A stretch of 32,206 nucleotides of DNA from a virus: the IMG/VR virus record IMGVR_UViG_3300035698_000963, positions 1-32,206 of that record; one strand, given 5' to 3'. Position numbers and translations under genes: made by a program. Below the pieces are notes generated by a model, which was not told the DNA's origin, searched no databases, and saw only the letters and a list, made by a program, of their open reading frames with translations. This document shows, one piece after another, positions 14,431-22,509 of the stretch (positions are counted from its first letter, which is position 1; each line of letters starts with the position of its first letter).

Positions 14431-15429
14431 CTAAGTCAGCGCTGACAATGCGTTTACAACCGTCAACTCTGCGAATAATGCGGCTGTACTATCGTACCGC
14501 GCCCGTAATGTTCCGGTAACAATATCGTTACCATCTTGTTCGCCTATTTTCGAGAACGTTTCCCATTTGCCCGCCAGGTCGATGATGGTTGTCTTGTATG
14601 TGTAAGTCGTACCAGCGGTGGTAAATGCTGTACCTTCAATCATAATCCGCATCTGTCGTGCCGTCTCTGCTTCAAAGTTGGCAATCTCAGCGACGCCCGT
14701 TGTATCATGCTCGAATGTGACTTCACACGTAATCTCTGGGCCGGTGTTCTTGTCGAACGTGAAGTATAGATTTCCATCGCCCGTGAATACAGGAACGAGG
14801 CCGGTGCGCACATTCAAGTTGAAACCTAAGAAGGTGCTAGTCGCCTGCGTTGTGCCAATCGTGCCGCCAGCAGCATCCAGATACAGTTTAGATTTCTGGA
14901 ATAACATTTCTTCAACCGCTGGTACTGCAATCGAACCGGTGAATGACACATTAGATACCTGCCGCCCGCTCCACTTTGACGATACCATGATGCTTCCACC
15001 AGGTGCGCCGGACAAGGTGAAGTCCGATACAAACGAATACTCCATCTCGCGCGCCTGCTGATTGTCGCCACCTTCAAGGGTGTACGTCTTGATGGTATTG
15101 GCTGCCGTTGTGGGGAAACTGTACTCGTAGATATAACCGGAGCCGCTGCCGTCCTGTGCCGGTGTCTCGGATTTGACGCCCGCCTCAAATACATAAGGAA
15201 GCTGCTCAAATGTAGACTCAACATCTTCCATGTCCAGCACGGCCATGACTTTAGGCGAGTACGTGCGGTCAACGCCTGAGAGGTATCCTATGTCCTCGTC
15301 AGCGTGTACGATCTCGCGCTGGTCTTCAATCGTGCCTTTGCCGCGCCATAGGAACGTTGCTACAACCGCTGTTCCTTTGGTGGTTTCCGCGCCCCCCTGA
15401 ATTTTTCGTAGTGCTTTTACGCCTGCCAT
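14431..15429 (-). CDS. Major tail (tail tube) protein
   Basis: 332 residues, beta-rich and Gly/Thr-rich, located just before the chaperone pair as expected for the tail tube subunit. MAGVKALRKIQGGAETTKGT, then FLWRGKGTIEDQREIVHADED, resembles the start of tail tube proteins of many siphoviruses. Mid-sequence strands such as YSFVSDFTLSGAPGGSIMVS and LGFNLNVRTGLVPVFTG fit the two-sheet tube fold. The C-terminal third (ITCEVTFEHDTTGVAEI and onward) may form a further strand-rich domain. The start overlaps the preceding 62-residue gene by 13 bases. It should polymerise into the tail tube. Confidence 0.85.
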   Translation of the reverse strand: MAGVKALRKIQGGAETTKGTAVVATFLWRGKGTIEDQREIVHADEDIGYLSGVDRTYSPKVMAVLDMEDVESTFEQLPYVFEAGVKSETPAQDGSGSGYIYEYSFPTTAANTIKTYTLEGGDNQQAREMEYSFVSDFTLSGAPGGSIMVSSKWSGRQVSNVSFTGSIAVPAVEEMLFQKSKLYLDAAGGTIGTTQATSTFLGFNLNVRTGLVPVFTGDGNLYFTFDKNTGPEITCEVTFEHDTTGVAEIANFEAETARQMRIMIEGTAFTTAGTTYTYKTTIIDLAGKWETFSKIGEQDGNDIVTGTLRARYDSTAALFAELTVVNALSALT

Positions 15430-15605
15430 TTGCTTACCTCCATTTCTTGTACTACCTCAATCACTTTAGATTTCCTCGGCTTCACGCGCTCCGCGTAAAG
15501 TCCTGTATCAAGTAAGAGTTTCTTACCGTGTTTCGCGACTTCCTCATCATTCAAGTCGCGTGCCGGGATGCCCGGCAGGAACGAACCAGAACCGATATAC
15601 CTCAT
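15417..15605 (-). CDS. Small conserved virion-region protein, 62 aa
   Basis: Start at ATG 15605, set by ATGA overlap with the glycosyltransferase stop; the frame is open further upstream but only as an antisense-like shadow within that gene. MRYIGSGSFLPGIPARDLND, then GLYAERVKP, matches a short protein I associate with head-tail or tail modules of siphoviruses (G-x-FLPGIPARDL). It marks the return to structural genes after the glycan cassette and is translationally coupled to the last cassette gene. Confidence 0.65.
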   Translation of the reverse strand: MRYIGSGSFLPGIPARDLNDEEVAKHGKKLLLDTGLYAERVKPRKSKVIEVVQEMEVSKWQA

Positions 15606-16264
15606 CTGTACCTCCCGCGCGCCCGTGCTGTTTCCCAGACGGTACGCAATTGTTCGCGGTGTTCCGCGCTGTCTTTGCGCTTTAGGTAAGCGCCCAATGG
15701 TTCGGCGATGCGCTGGAATTTCACGCCAGCAGTCGCCAAACGTAACCACCATTCATAATCTCCGGCGATGTGAAACGCCGCGTCAAAGTGTCCGTGCTTC
15801 TCATGTAATGACTTCCTCCACATGGGTGCAGGCCCTACGAAGCAACCTTCTAATAGTTTCGCAAGGCCGCCCTCAGCCCATGTAAACTTGCTAACCGGCT
15901 TACCGTCAATCTCCTCCACAATGTTCACATCAGGATATACAACGCCGATGTGCTGCTTATCGTCCAATAGCTGCGCCATTCGTGCCAGCGCGCCAGGGTA
16001 CAACCTGTCGTCGCTGTTGGCACTTGTGACATAATCGCCGCTCGCTTCCTTGATACCCATATTCCAGGCGTCGTATATCGTCGGAATGTCAGGCGTGTAT
16101 ATCACGGTGCATTTATTGGTACGTGCTACCTTCGCTTCCGGCGTGTCAAGCTGCGCGATAACCACAATCTCAAGTTCGCAATCCTGCGCCTTGAGATTGG
16201 CAATGCGCCCCTCTATATATTCCTCTGCGTAATACGCTGATACAATCGCTGATACTTTGGTCAT
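15602..16264 (-). CDS. Family 2 glycosyltransferase (GT-A fold)
   Basis: 220 residues. It begins MTKVSAIVSAYYAEEYIEG, the usual first strand of GT2 enzymes, has NSDDR at 83-87 as the metal- and nucleotide-sugar-binding DXD-type motif, and GDYEWWLR at 168-175, where the ED-like acidic pair and Trp hold the acceptor. It lacks membrane segments, so it is cytosolic. Substrates cannot be read from the sequence. It is the last cassette gene; both ends overlap neighbours by ATGA. It would add a sugar to a phage virion protein or another acceptor. Confidence 0.85.
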   Translation of the reverse strand: MTKVSAIVSAYYAEEYIEGRIANLKAQDCELEIVVIAQLDTPEAKVARTNKCTVIYTPDIPTIYDAWNMGIKEASGDYVTSANSDDRLYPGALARMAQLLDDKQHIGVVYPDVNIVEEIDGKPVSKFTWAEGGLAKLLEGCFVGPAPMWRKSLHEKHGHFDAAFHIAGDYEWWLRLATAGVKFQRIAEPLGAYLKRKDSAEHREQLRTVWETARARGRYR

Positions 16265-16908
16265 GGTATCCTTTCAAACACGGTAATCGAACCCTCTGCA
16301 ATAATCTTTTTCCATCGCTTATCCTCGCTCGCTATCTCCACCGCTGCCATCACGTGTGGATGCGCCTTGTCTGTGTCATCGAACGCTATATAATGCGTTA
16401 CAATATCCTTCAATGACATCCAATCCAGCGTGGGCGTGCCGTGCCAGTGGTCGCCGTCAATGAACGCGACGGTGAACGTCATGCCTGCCAATTCTTCCGG
16501 GAATGGTTGTGATGGTTTCTGTACTAGGACCACGTCCGCATTATAAAAATTACTAACGTTCTTCAAGAACGTCCCAGCTGTCCAATGACAACCGGAATGT
16601 AAATCAAAACTATCCGTGAACGCCTGCGCCTGGTTCTTAATACATTGTTCGCGCCCGTCCAGCGGGTCGACACAATATACGCTGCCGGTTATGCCTTCCG
16701 ACCATTTTGCCAACGATGCGACGATTGCGGAAACACCAAAGTATGAGCCTATTTCTATTGTGCCACCGTGGCCCGCCATAACAGACAATGCCGCAACTAC
16801 ACGGGTATTGTAATAATCTTTGCTGACGTCAGCAGAACGCCCCTTGATACTACCGCGTACACTTTCAACAGTATACTTTATTGAGTCCATCAATTTCACC
16901 GGTATCAT
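16261..16908 (-). CDS. Class I SAM-dependent methyltransferase
   Basis: 215 residues from ATG 16908, defined by ATGA overlap with the FkbM gene. TIEIGSYFGVS at 50-60 is motif I (SAM-binding E/DxGxxxG). VDPLDG at 80-85 holds the acidic residue that binds the ribose. DGDH at 151-154, followed by a later IAFDDTD, marks the metal-dependent methyltransferase type (methyltransferase_24-like) used for sugars and small hydroxyl compounds. An O-methyltransferase acting on a sugar made by the neighbouring enzymes is the simplest reading. Two methyltransferases of different families follow one another here. Confidence 0.82.
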   Translation of the reverse strand: MIPVKLMDSIKYTVESVRGSIKGRSADVSKDYYNTRVVAALSVMAGHGGTIEIGSYFGVSAIVASLAKWSEGITGSVYCVDPLDGREQCIKNQAQAFTDSFDLHSGCHWTAGTFLKNVSNFYNADVVLVQKPSQPFPEELAGMTFTVAFIDGDHWHGTPTLDWMSLKDIVTHYIAFDDTDKAHPHVMAAVEIASEDKRWKKIIAEGSITVFERIP

Positions 16909-17585
16909 TCTTTCACCCCGATCACCGTGGCGTGTGTCGGCCATTGGCTGCCAGGCTCATAAGGTACGACTTCCATTATCTCGCGGTCAACCTTCAGCAC
17001 GTCAAACCCGTGCTTCATAAGCGCACCGGTGATTACCTCTGGCTCGCCCTGGTTCGGATGTATCTCGATAATCCAGTATTCCACTTCGTTCATTTCGTCG
17101 AACGCAGCAGGCATAATCTCGAACTCGCCGCCTTCGATGTCAACCTTGACAACCGTCGGCCATTGCGCGAACGATGATAACTTAGCGCACTCTACCAGCG
17201 CCCCGCCGTGGCCAGCCATGCCATTACTACCGCCGCCGAATTCAACCAATCCAGCGCGTGACCAGATGGCCTTATTATGCACCCGGTACATCGTCTGCAG
17301 ATTGCTGAGATTGCGCGCCGTTATCTGACAGTTCGGTTCATAGGCGTCAACCGCTATGACGTGCGCACCGCAGGCCGCCAATACAACCGCGTAATTCCCT
17401 TGATGGCATCCAGCGTCAAGCACTATCTCGTCCTCAAGTGGTACGTGTTCCATAACCCACTCGTACTCTAACTTAGTATAATCTTTCAGCGGGTCAAACC
17501 AATCCACCGCCTGCTGCGTCGCGTACAGGTACGGCACTGCCGTATCACATAACTGCATATTCTTGAGGTATGGATTAAAGGACAT
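16905..17585 (-). CDS. FkbM-family methyltransferase
   Basis: 226 residues. IVLDAGCHQGNYA at 54-66 is motif I. TVVKVDIEGGEFEIMPA near 144-160 is the hallmark of FkbM proteins (K-x-D-x-EG-x-E), and VEYWIIEIHPNQ follows. Family members O-methylate sugars or secondary metabolites, and many are found in polysaccharide and glycoprotein clusters. The start overlaps the nucleotidyltransferase stop by 11 bases, so all cassette genes are one transcription unit. The N-terminal 40 residues are a helical cap with no visible signal peptide. Confidence 0.88.
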   Translation of the reverse strand: MSFNPYLKNMQLCDTAVPYLYATQQAVDWFDPLKDYTKLEYEWVMEHVPLEDEIVLDAGCHQGNYAVVLAACGAHVIAVDAYEPNCQITARNLSNLQTMYRVHNKAIWSRAGLVEFGGGSNGMAGHGGALVECAKLSSFAQWPTVVKVDIEGGEFEIMPAAFDEMNEVEYWIIEIHPNQGEPEVITGALMKHGFDVLKVDREIMEVVPYEPGSQWPTHATVIGVKE

Positions 17586-18219
17586 AGCACAACTCCTTAT
17601 AATCCTTGAAGGATGCTATGTCGTGGTAATAGTCAAGGCTGAGGCATATATACCCGAATTCCTCCATAGCCATGTTGAAAGCGTCTGTATGGGTCTTAAT
17701 ATTATCAATATTATCCATCCAGTAATCACGGACTTTCTTACTCCATGCGAGCGCGCCATAGGCTGTATACATACCGCTTGTAAATTCCTTATCATGTATC
17801 TGTCCATGATGCAAACATCCGAATCTGTCCGGCGCATCTGTGTAGTGTACCCATATAACAAAATCCTGACCGGTATCATCTGCAATCCAATCAGTCGGCA
17901 TATACACATCAGGATAAGCGTAGTAATACCTCTCCGCCTCGAAGTATAGCCCCTCAAGTATCGCCGCCCATGCGCCCTGTAACGTTAGATTACCTTGCTC
18001 TCTCAGCAGCACTTCGCCATGTTGCACCAGGTGTTCGCGGTGTGACCGCGCCTTGCGCTCACTCGTAATCACCACCGTGCTACCCCCTTCGACTTGCATC
18101 GCACCAACCTGACGTTTCAGCAGCGTCATATCATCGGAGATTGGTAGTAATTCCTTCATGCAGCCGCCGAACCGTTCCGCGCGTCCTGCTGCTGGTATTA
18201 TGGAAAGTGACTTAATCAT
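17575..18219 (-). CDS. Sugar nucleotidyltransferase-like protein
   Basis: 214 residues from ATG 18219 (ATGA overlap with the glycosyltransferase stop). It begins MIKSLSIIPAAGRAERFGG with Lys22, matching the AAG-x-R-x-x-K signature of NTP transferases that activate sugar phosphates. Later DVYMP and the acidic-aromatic stretch near YAYPDVYMPTDW fit the metal site. At 214 residues it is shorter than RmlA (about 290), so a truncated or specialised form is likely. It would make an NDP-sugar for the adjacent glycosyltransferases. Confidence 0.78.
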   Translation of the reverse strand: MIKSLSIIPAAGRAERFGGCMKELLPISDDMTLLKRQVGAMQVEGGSTVVITSERKARSHREHLVQHGEVLLREQGNLTLQGAWAAILEGLYFEAERYYYAYPDVYMPTDWIADDTGQDFVIWVHYTDAPDRFGCLHHGQIHDKEFTSGMYTAYGALAWSKKVRDYWMDNIDNIKTHTDAFNMAMEEFGYICLSLDYYHDIASFKDYKELCYVL

Positions 18220-18842
18220 GAGTGTGTCACCTCCATCTTCCCCCCAGGCTGCCAGCCATGCTTCGAGTTGAAATACTCTATGTTGCGCTGTCGTGTCGCT
18301 GGATACCCTGGAATACTCCACCTTGTCTTTCCCCAATGATGGACGAATGGCATCTCAATCGGACGCGTCTCAAATCCGAACTCAATCGCTCTGACTGAAT
18401 AATCGGCGTCCTCAAATCCGCACACCTTGAAGTTCTCGTCAAACTCGCCGACTACCTGCCATACGGTGCGCGGTATTGCTACAATCCAATTGCCGAACCA
18501 TGTATGGCCTGCTTCCTTGATAATCTGCCTGGCGTATATCGCATCAGGCTCTTGCGCTTCGATGTGCCGTGAGAATGGCCCGTTGCATGATACGTCATTG
18601 TTCATGGACAAGAACCAATCCGCGGACGTCGCCGAACGAATACCCAGGTTGATTGCCTCGGCATACGGCACGCGCCACTCAGCGCGGATACCGTGAACTC
18701 TTGGTATCTCCGGGTAATCTTCCTTAGATGCGTTGTCTACCACGATGATGGATACCTGCGGCTCAAACTTCTGGATGTCCTTGATAAGAGGCCAGGTGTA
18801 TTCCTCAAACTGGTCTATGCCAACTATGATAACGCTAAGCAT
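18216..18842 (-). CDS. Family 2 glycosyltransferase
   Basis: 208 residues. MLSVIIVGIDQFEEYTWPLI begins the nucleotide-binding strand and helix, SIIVVDNASKED at 31-42 holds the usual VVDN-x-S, and NNDV at 81-84 is the DXD equivalent. GFEDADYSVRA at 142-152 supplies the ED acceptor motif typical of rhamnosyl- and related GT2 enzymes. No membrane span is present. Overlaps with both neighbours tie it to the cassette. The donor is unknown. Confidence 0.87.
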   Translation of the reverse strand: MLSVIIVGIDQFEEYTWPLIKDIQKFEPQVSIIVVDNASKEDYPEIPRVHGIRAEWRVPYAEAINLGIRSATSADWFLSMNNDVSCNGPFSRHIEAQEPDAIYARQIIKEAGHTWFGNWIVAIPRTVWQVVGEFDENFKVCGFEDADYSVRAIEFGFETRPIEMPFVHHWGKTRWSIPGYPATRQRNIEYFNSKHGWQPGGKMEVTHS

Positions 18843-19056
18843 TAGGATCCTCTGGTTTCACCATCAGCCCAAGATGATCAAGGCATATAGTAGTACTAAA
18901 GTCATCATCACTACATATACACATCTTTGCTTGCATCTTGTCATAATATTTCCCATAGATGGGCATATTGCCATATCGTTCCCGTTGATATTCAGGAATA
19001 TCCTTTATCACATTCTCAAAAACACACTTCTCACAAATCCCCATCATTACTACCAT
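18835..19056 (-). CDS. Small Cys-rich protein in the glycan cassette
   Basis: 73 residues from ATG 19056, with AAGGA upstream and a 7-base overlap with the preceding stop; later ATGs at 19047 and 19044 are possible. Cys positions are spread as ICEKCVFEN near the start, MCICSDDD in the middle and TICLDHLG later, which could make one Cys4/His site. The composition differs from the enzyme neighbours. Role unknown; it may be a zinc protein that partners with a transferase or an unrelated moron. Confidence 0.55.
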   Translation of the reverse strand: MVVMMGICEKCVFENVIKDIPEYQRERYGNMPIYGKYYDKMQAKMCICSDDDFSTTICLDHLGLMVKPEDPNA

Positions 19057-19688
19057 TCTTGCCAATCCTTTCGCTCGAATACGTCAAGCTCGCTGCCAGG
19101 CGTCAGGTTCACAACCTGTCGTCCTGCCTTATCGAATACCGTGCGCGCCATCCTGTACGCCTGCTCGCTGCGCTTCAAATCAGGATTGTGCCAGCGCACG
19201 CCCTCGCCGAAATAATCAGGGTGGAAATGGTTGGTGTCAACCCCGCCGGAAACGGCTAATTGATTTGGCATACCTGTAAAAGTGTAGCGATGGTCAACAC
19301 CAACCAGCCCAACCCTTTCAAACCCCATCCAGAAAGCTAGCTGTAATAATACATAAGTAACGGTAAACCCTTCATAAATGTACTTGAGCGGGTCACGTGA
19401 GAACGATGGTGATGGCGATGAGTATAACGGATATGAACGGTCTATCTTATCGTGAAACTCCCACCGGATATACTTGACGGCGCAATCCATCGCGTTGATA
19501 GCGTCTACGTTCTGCTCGCACACTAACGGATTAATACACGCGTAATAAGTCGGTATGAACCAATCCAGCATGAATATTTTATTGCTGCCGAACGATGGCC
19601 AGCGTTTCAGGAAGTCAAGAGGAATGTCCTTGAGGCTCGGCCCGTTGCCGATTACAAGGCAAGTGTCATTTGTGAGTTCATTTATCAT
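19050..19688 (-). CDS. DUF115/MptE-like protein, likely glycan-related
   Basis: 212 residues from ATG 19688, placed by ATGA overlap. It contains CLVIGNGPSLKDIPLDFLKR, where GNGPSL (14-19) and the start layout match DUF115 (MptE-like) proteins. These occur beside sialic- or pseudaminic-acid flagellin glycosylation enzymes and in some phage islands. Later, AFWMGFERVGLVGVDHRYTF is the second conserved part, with a Gly-Val-Asp acidic end. Family members are thought to transfer nonulosonic acids to protein or to be related to sialyltransferases. That hints at a virion-protein glycan but is not proven here. Confidence 0.72.
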   Translation of the reverse strand: MINELTNDTCLVIGNGPSLKDIPLDFLKRWPSFGSNKIFMLDWFIPTYYACINPLVCEQNVDAINAMDCAVKYIRWEFHDKIDRSYPLYSSPSPSFSRDPLKYIYEGFTVTYVLLQLAFWMGFERVGLVGVDHRYTFTGMPNQLAVSGGVDTNHFHPDYFGEGVRWHNPDLKRSEQAYRMARTVFDKAGRQVVNLTPGSELDVFERKDWQEW

Positions 19689-19984
19689 TCGCTCACCGCC
19701 ACATTTTCTGATTGCATCCGACAAAACATACCTTCAATGATACATGGAACATACTGTATATTAATGCGATAACCACACCTTTCACAAATAATATCGTCCA
19801 CCGGTTCTATTGCATCCCATACGTCTTTCTCATTTCTTATAACGTGTCCTTTATAAATATATTTAGTACCAGAACAAAGTGTGAATTGTTTTTCACAATT
19901 ATCACAAGTTCCGGTTGAATGTCCAACAGTCGATATCACGTCTTCAATATTTACTCCATCAAAAATGCAGCTAATATCACTCAT
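19685..19984 (-). CDS. AT-rich Cys-rich small protein, 99 aa
   Basis: Starts at ATG 19984 with ATGA overlap on both sides. CDNCEKQFTLC at 27-37 and CERCGYR further on give two CxxC pairs, probably binding zinc; another Cys pair follows near the end (PCIIEGMFC). The gene is visibly richer in A and T than the transferases beside it, suggesting separate acquisition. No enzyme motif is evident. Its role in the cassette is unknown. Confidence 0.6.
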   Translation of the reverse strand: MSDISCIFDGVNIEDVISTVGHSTGTCDNCEKQFTLCSGTKYIYKGHVIRNEKDVWDAIEPVDDIICERCGYRINIQYVPCIIEGMFCRMQSENVAVSE

Positions 19985-20757
19985 TCTTTCACGTCCTTCG
20001 GCGGCAAATTCACAACCTGCTGATTAGTCGCGTTGTGGTACGCTCGGAACGTTGACTCGTCAACCTTGCCATCAATCATGTGCGGCGATGTTACCGTGGT
20101 ATCGGCGTATAACTTCACTCCCGCTTCCCTGCAGCGCGCCGAGAATGAAATGTCCTCGCCAGGCCAATGGTTCTTCCATACGCTTGAGTAATCATACGTG
20201 AACCACGGCGGCTCAATCGCCTCGAATACGCGGCGGTCAAATAGAACGCAACCCGTACCGAGTACATCGCACTCCATGAGTCCTTGCTCCCATTGGTACG
20301 GTGCGTACACGGTATCGTCTTCGCCGTAGAAGTATATACACGGGTCAAAGGGTGCGCCGCGCCTAAAGTTAAGGCCGCCCACTACCCACACATCATCGTC
20401 AAGTAGTACCCATTTTGACAAGCGCTGTATGAGGTCGTCAGGATGAGTGTGATCGATGTCCAACATCAAGACGTGTGTCATGTCCGACTTCAATAATTCC
20501 TGTGCTGCCTTATTGCGATTGAAGTCTGTCCTACCATAGCCCATCTTGAGGTAAGGTGCGCCCATCTGCGCGTACGATATTAGCGGCCAGAGTACCTTGT
20601 CAGCATGCGCAATGCAACGCTCAAGTAGTGGCGCTACCATTACGCGCGGATACGCCCAATCCGCTATTGGCAGAGTGTCGAGTACCGCCAGCCTGTCATC
20701 TCCCGGCGGCGGTGTCAAATCTTGTTTCTTTCTGTGTGGCCGTTTCCGTTTAGCCAT
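19981..20757 (-). CDS. Glycosyltransferase-like protein, first cassette gene
   Basis: 258 residues. A basic N-terminus (MAKRKRPHRKKQ) leads into a GT-A type fold: MTHVLMLDIDHTHPDDLI at 93-110 contains the D-x-D (100-102), VWVVGGLNFRRG follows, and WPGEDISFSARCREAGVKLY at 198-217 holds the ED acceptor pair; a late His (SPHMIDG) is a likely metal ligand. This is a family seen in many environmental phages. Its start is adjacent to the tail-terminator stop, with AAGGAG a little upstream. It marks the left border of the structural block in transcription order. Confidence 0.82.
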   Translation of the reverse strand: MAKRKRPHRKKQDLTPPPGDDRLAVLDTLPIADWAYPRVMVAPLLERCIAHADKVLWPLISYAQMGAPYLKMGYGRTDFNRNKAAQELLKSDMTHVLMLDIDHTHPDDLIQRLSKWVLLDDDVWVVGGLNFRRGAPFDPCIYFYGEDDTVYAPYQWEQGLMECDVLGTGCVLFDRRVFEAIEPPWFTYDYSSVWKNHWPGEDISFSARCREAGVKLYADTTVTSPHMIDGKVDESTFRAYHNATNQQVVNLPPKDVKE

Positions 20758-21192
20758 TTATATACTACTCCTTATTTTTACATCTTGAATTGTGAACTCT
20801 ATTCCTATTGTCTGTACACCGGCATAAGTGAATATGCTATACTGGTACGCTATCGGCTCGACGTCATCACCTCCGATTGTTGCAACTGCTCCTCCGAGTG
20901 TCGGGTCATCCATGATCGCTTTCGGTATTGCCTCAATGTATTTATCGATTTGCTTCAGCGATTGCGGCATTTTATTATCTGATACATGTAATTCTACCGT
21001 AATTTGATGAATTCCGCGAATAGTTCCCGCTCCTGTATCGGATTTGAATATACCGTTATTCGGGTAAGTCATCACAAATGGATAATGGCTCATGTTATCC
21101 GGCGCGTAATCAGGCGCGGCACGTATTCCGGATACCGTAAGTATCACGTCCTGGATTGCGTTAATGGCCGTTTGCAGTTCGCTGATTGCCAT
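20758..21192 (-). CDS. Tail terminator-like protein, 144 aa
   Basis: Lies directly after the head-tail connector, where siphoviruses encode the tail terminator. The protein begins with a helix (MAISELQTAINAIQDVIL), followed by beta-strands (YPFVMTYPNNGIF, IHQITVELHVSD), then a helix KQIDKYIEAIPKAIM and a final strand pair; this alternation fits the alpha-beta fold of the terminator family. It should cap the tail tube and join it to the head. TGATG-type overlap with the upstream gene supports the start. Confidence 0.68.
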   Translation of the reverse strand: MAISELQTAINAIQDVILTVSGIRAAPDYAPDNMSHYPFVMTYPNNGIFKSDTGAGTIRGIHQITVELHVSDNKMPQSLKQIDKYIEAIPKAIMDDPTLGGAVATIGGDDVEPIAYQYSIFTYAGVQTIGIEFTIQDVKIRSSI

Positions 21193-21809
21193 TACGCCAC
21201 TCTCCGCAGCGGGTCCAATAGGTGCTTGACGTCAGGGTCAAGTCGTTCCTCAATCCTCACAATGCCGCCTATGTCCGAACCGCCCACCACTCCGAACGGT
21301 GCATCCTTGCGCTTGAACTGTCGCTCTGATTGCAGCAGACAAGCCTCATTCACCAGGTCTGGCGTGGTCGCGGTGTATCCGAACCATGCCTTGATTTCGA
21401 CGCCCTTCGTCACCGATGTTGGAAATGTATAATCACCGTTCGGCGTTACCTCAATATTGGTGAATGGACGTCCATCGAGTGCCGCATTGAATGGCGTCAG
21501 GTCGTAATCGGTGGTCGCCCAAGTATCCTCGTATGTCCTATCGCCGTCCTTGTCAGTCTTGAGCGTGTCAACGGTTGAACCTGTGGTGCTGTATATATCG
21601 CTGACGTCTATCACCTGGTTATCCCCTGCGGTGTAGTAGCGCGTCTCATTGGCGACATAGAACCGCCGCCAGCAATAGTTGTCTATCCGTCTGCTGACAG
21701 CCTCAATAACATTTTCCAGCATACTATCGTCGCCGGTATCGGCTCCATCATAATTCCCTAACCGCGCTCTGAGTTCTGCTAATGAACAGTATCCATTTAC
21801 GACTGCCAT
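21192..21809 (-). CDS. Head-tail connector, gp6-like
   Basis: 205 residues with the usual connector order: CSLAELRARLGNYDGADTGD, then ENVIEAVSRRIDNYCWRRFY, a beta insertion, and the late helix LVNEACLLQSERQFKRKDAPFG. This resembles HK97 gp6 and SPP1 gp15-like proteins (L-x-x-ER-x-x-KRKDAPFG), which form the ring joining portal and tail. It is 12 bases after the 68-residue gene and overlaps the terminator gene start. The insertion at 60-135 is longer than in gp6. Confidence 0.78.
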   Translation of the reverse strand: MAVVNGYCSLAELRARLGNYDGADTGDDSMLENVIEAVSRRIDNYCWRRFYVANETRYYTAGDNQVIDVSDIYSTTGSTVDTLKTDKDGDRTYEDTWATTDYDLTPFNAALDGRPFTNIEVTPNGDYTFPTSVTKGVEIKAWFGYTATTPDLVNEACLLQSERQFKRKDAPFGVVGGSDIGGIVRIEERLDPDVKHLLDPLRRVA

Positions 21810-21820
21810 AATTTACCTCG

Positions 21821-22027
21821 CTATTTTACCGCGCGTTTCCCTGTCTTCGCTTGCGGTGGCTTCATGGTGACTTTGGCCGCGGGTCTCTTGGGATACGCTT
21901 CAGCATACCCGCCGCGCTTCAGGTTGTCGGCTTCGTCTGGTGAAGCGTCAACCACATCACCAATTTGCAATTTCTTATTGATACCGCCGATGGATGCGTT
22001 GACTTGCTTTAGTATTTTTATCTTCAT
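21821..22027 (-). CDS. Small conserved virion-region protein, 68 aa
   Basis: MKIKILKQVNASIGGINKKLQ and GDVVDASPDEADNLKRGGYA fit a short beta-rich phage protein often found between capsid and connector genes (K-x-GDV-D-x-x-x-x-A-x-L-x-x-x-GYAE pattern). The C-terminal 20 residues are basic (PAAKVTMKPPQAKTGKRAVK). It may help head completion, but its job is not settled. The start follows AAGGAATTGAC. Confidence 0.62.
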   Translation of the reverse strand: MKIKILKQVNASIGGINKKLQIGDVVDASPDEADNLKRGGYAEAYPKRPAAKVTMKPPQAKTGKRAVK

Positions 22028-22045
22028 GTCAATTCCTTATATTGT

Positions 22046-22067
22046 GGGGGAAGGTTTCCCTCCCCCC
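22046..22067 (-). other. Intercistronic stem-loop with GAAA tetraloop
   Basis: On the transcript, GGGGGGAGG and CCTTCCCCC form a 9-bp stem (one G-U) closed by the stable GAAA loop. It lies between the decoration-like gene and the next gene. No U-run follows, so it is not a standard terminator. It may protect the highly expressed capsid messenger or reduce downstream expression. Confidence 0.6.
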
Positions 22068-22077
22068 GTTGAATACG

Positions 22078-22500
22078 CTATACTACGACTGTCTCGCCCG
22101 CGCCCTGTGTTGGCGGGTTGAGCCTTGAGCCGTGATACAGTATTGCCGAACCACCGGCCAATGTAACCGCTGTTCCAACCGTGCCATAGATTTTAATCCA
22201 CGGTGTAGCTGCTACAATCGGGAAGTCAATTATTACACAAGTATTGTCTCCCGTGGTATCGGTGATTTCGGTCATCGCTGCGCCGCTGATTGCGGCGAAC
22301 GTTCCGTCAGTGGCATCAGACTGTTTGATTTCGCAGTCAATCCCGCCGCCGGTTGATATGTCACCCACGTTGACGATCACCATCGCTCGATCAAACCCTG
22401 AGCAATTCACGCCAGCGCCGGTGAAAGCACCCACGGCTACTGAAATGGGGTGCAATGCTTGATTTACTTCAACAACTTCATAGAGGGGAAATGTAGACAT
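22078..22500 (-). CDS. Capsid decoration-like protein, 140 aa
   Basis: Immediately after the capsid gene. The protein is all beta-strand and Gly/Thr-rich (FPLYEVVEVNQALHPISVAV, FDRAMVIVNVGDISTGGGI, then IDFPIVAATPWIKIYGTVG), with few charged residues, as expected for a secreted-like or virion-surface beta-sandwich. Such proteins at this position in siphoviruses usually bind the outer capsid surface. A minor capsid or head-fibre role is possible too. The following stem-loop may help keep its level high. Confidence 0.62.
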   Translation of the reverse strand: MSTFPLYEVVEVNQALHPISVAVGAFTGAGVNCSGFDRAMVIVNVGDISTGGGIDCEIKQSDATDGTFAAISGAAMTEITDTTGDNTCVIIDFPIVAATPWIKIYGTVGTAVTLAGGSAILYHGSRLNPPTQGAGETVVV

Positions 22501-22509
22501 TTTATCTCC

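Noticed and set aside
15606-15752. N-terminal extension of the 62-residue gene into the glycosyltransferase
   Set aside because: The extension has shadow composition and no ribosome site; the ATG at 15605 overlaps the upstream stop exactly like the other cassette genes.
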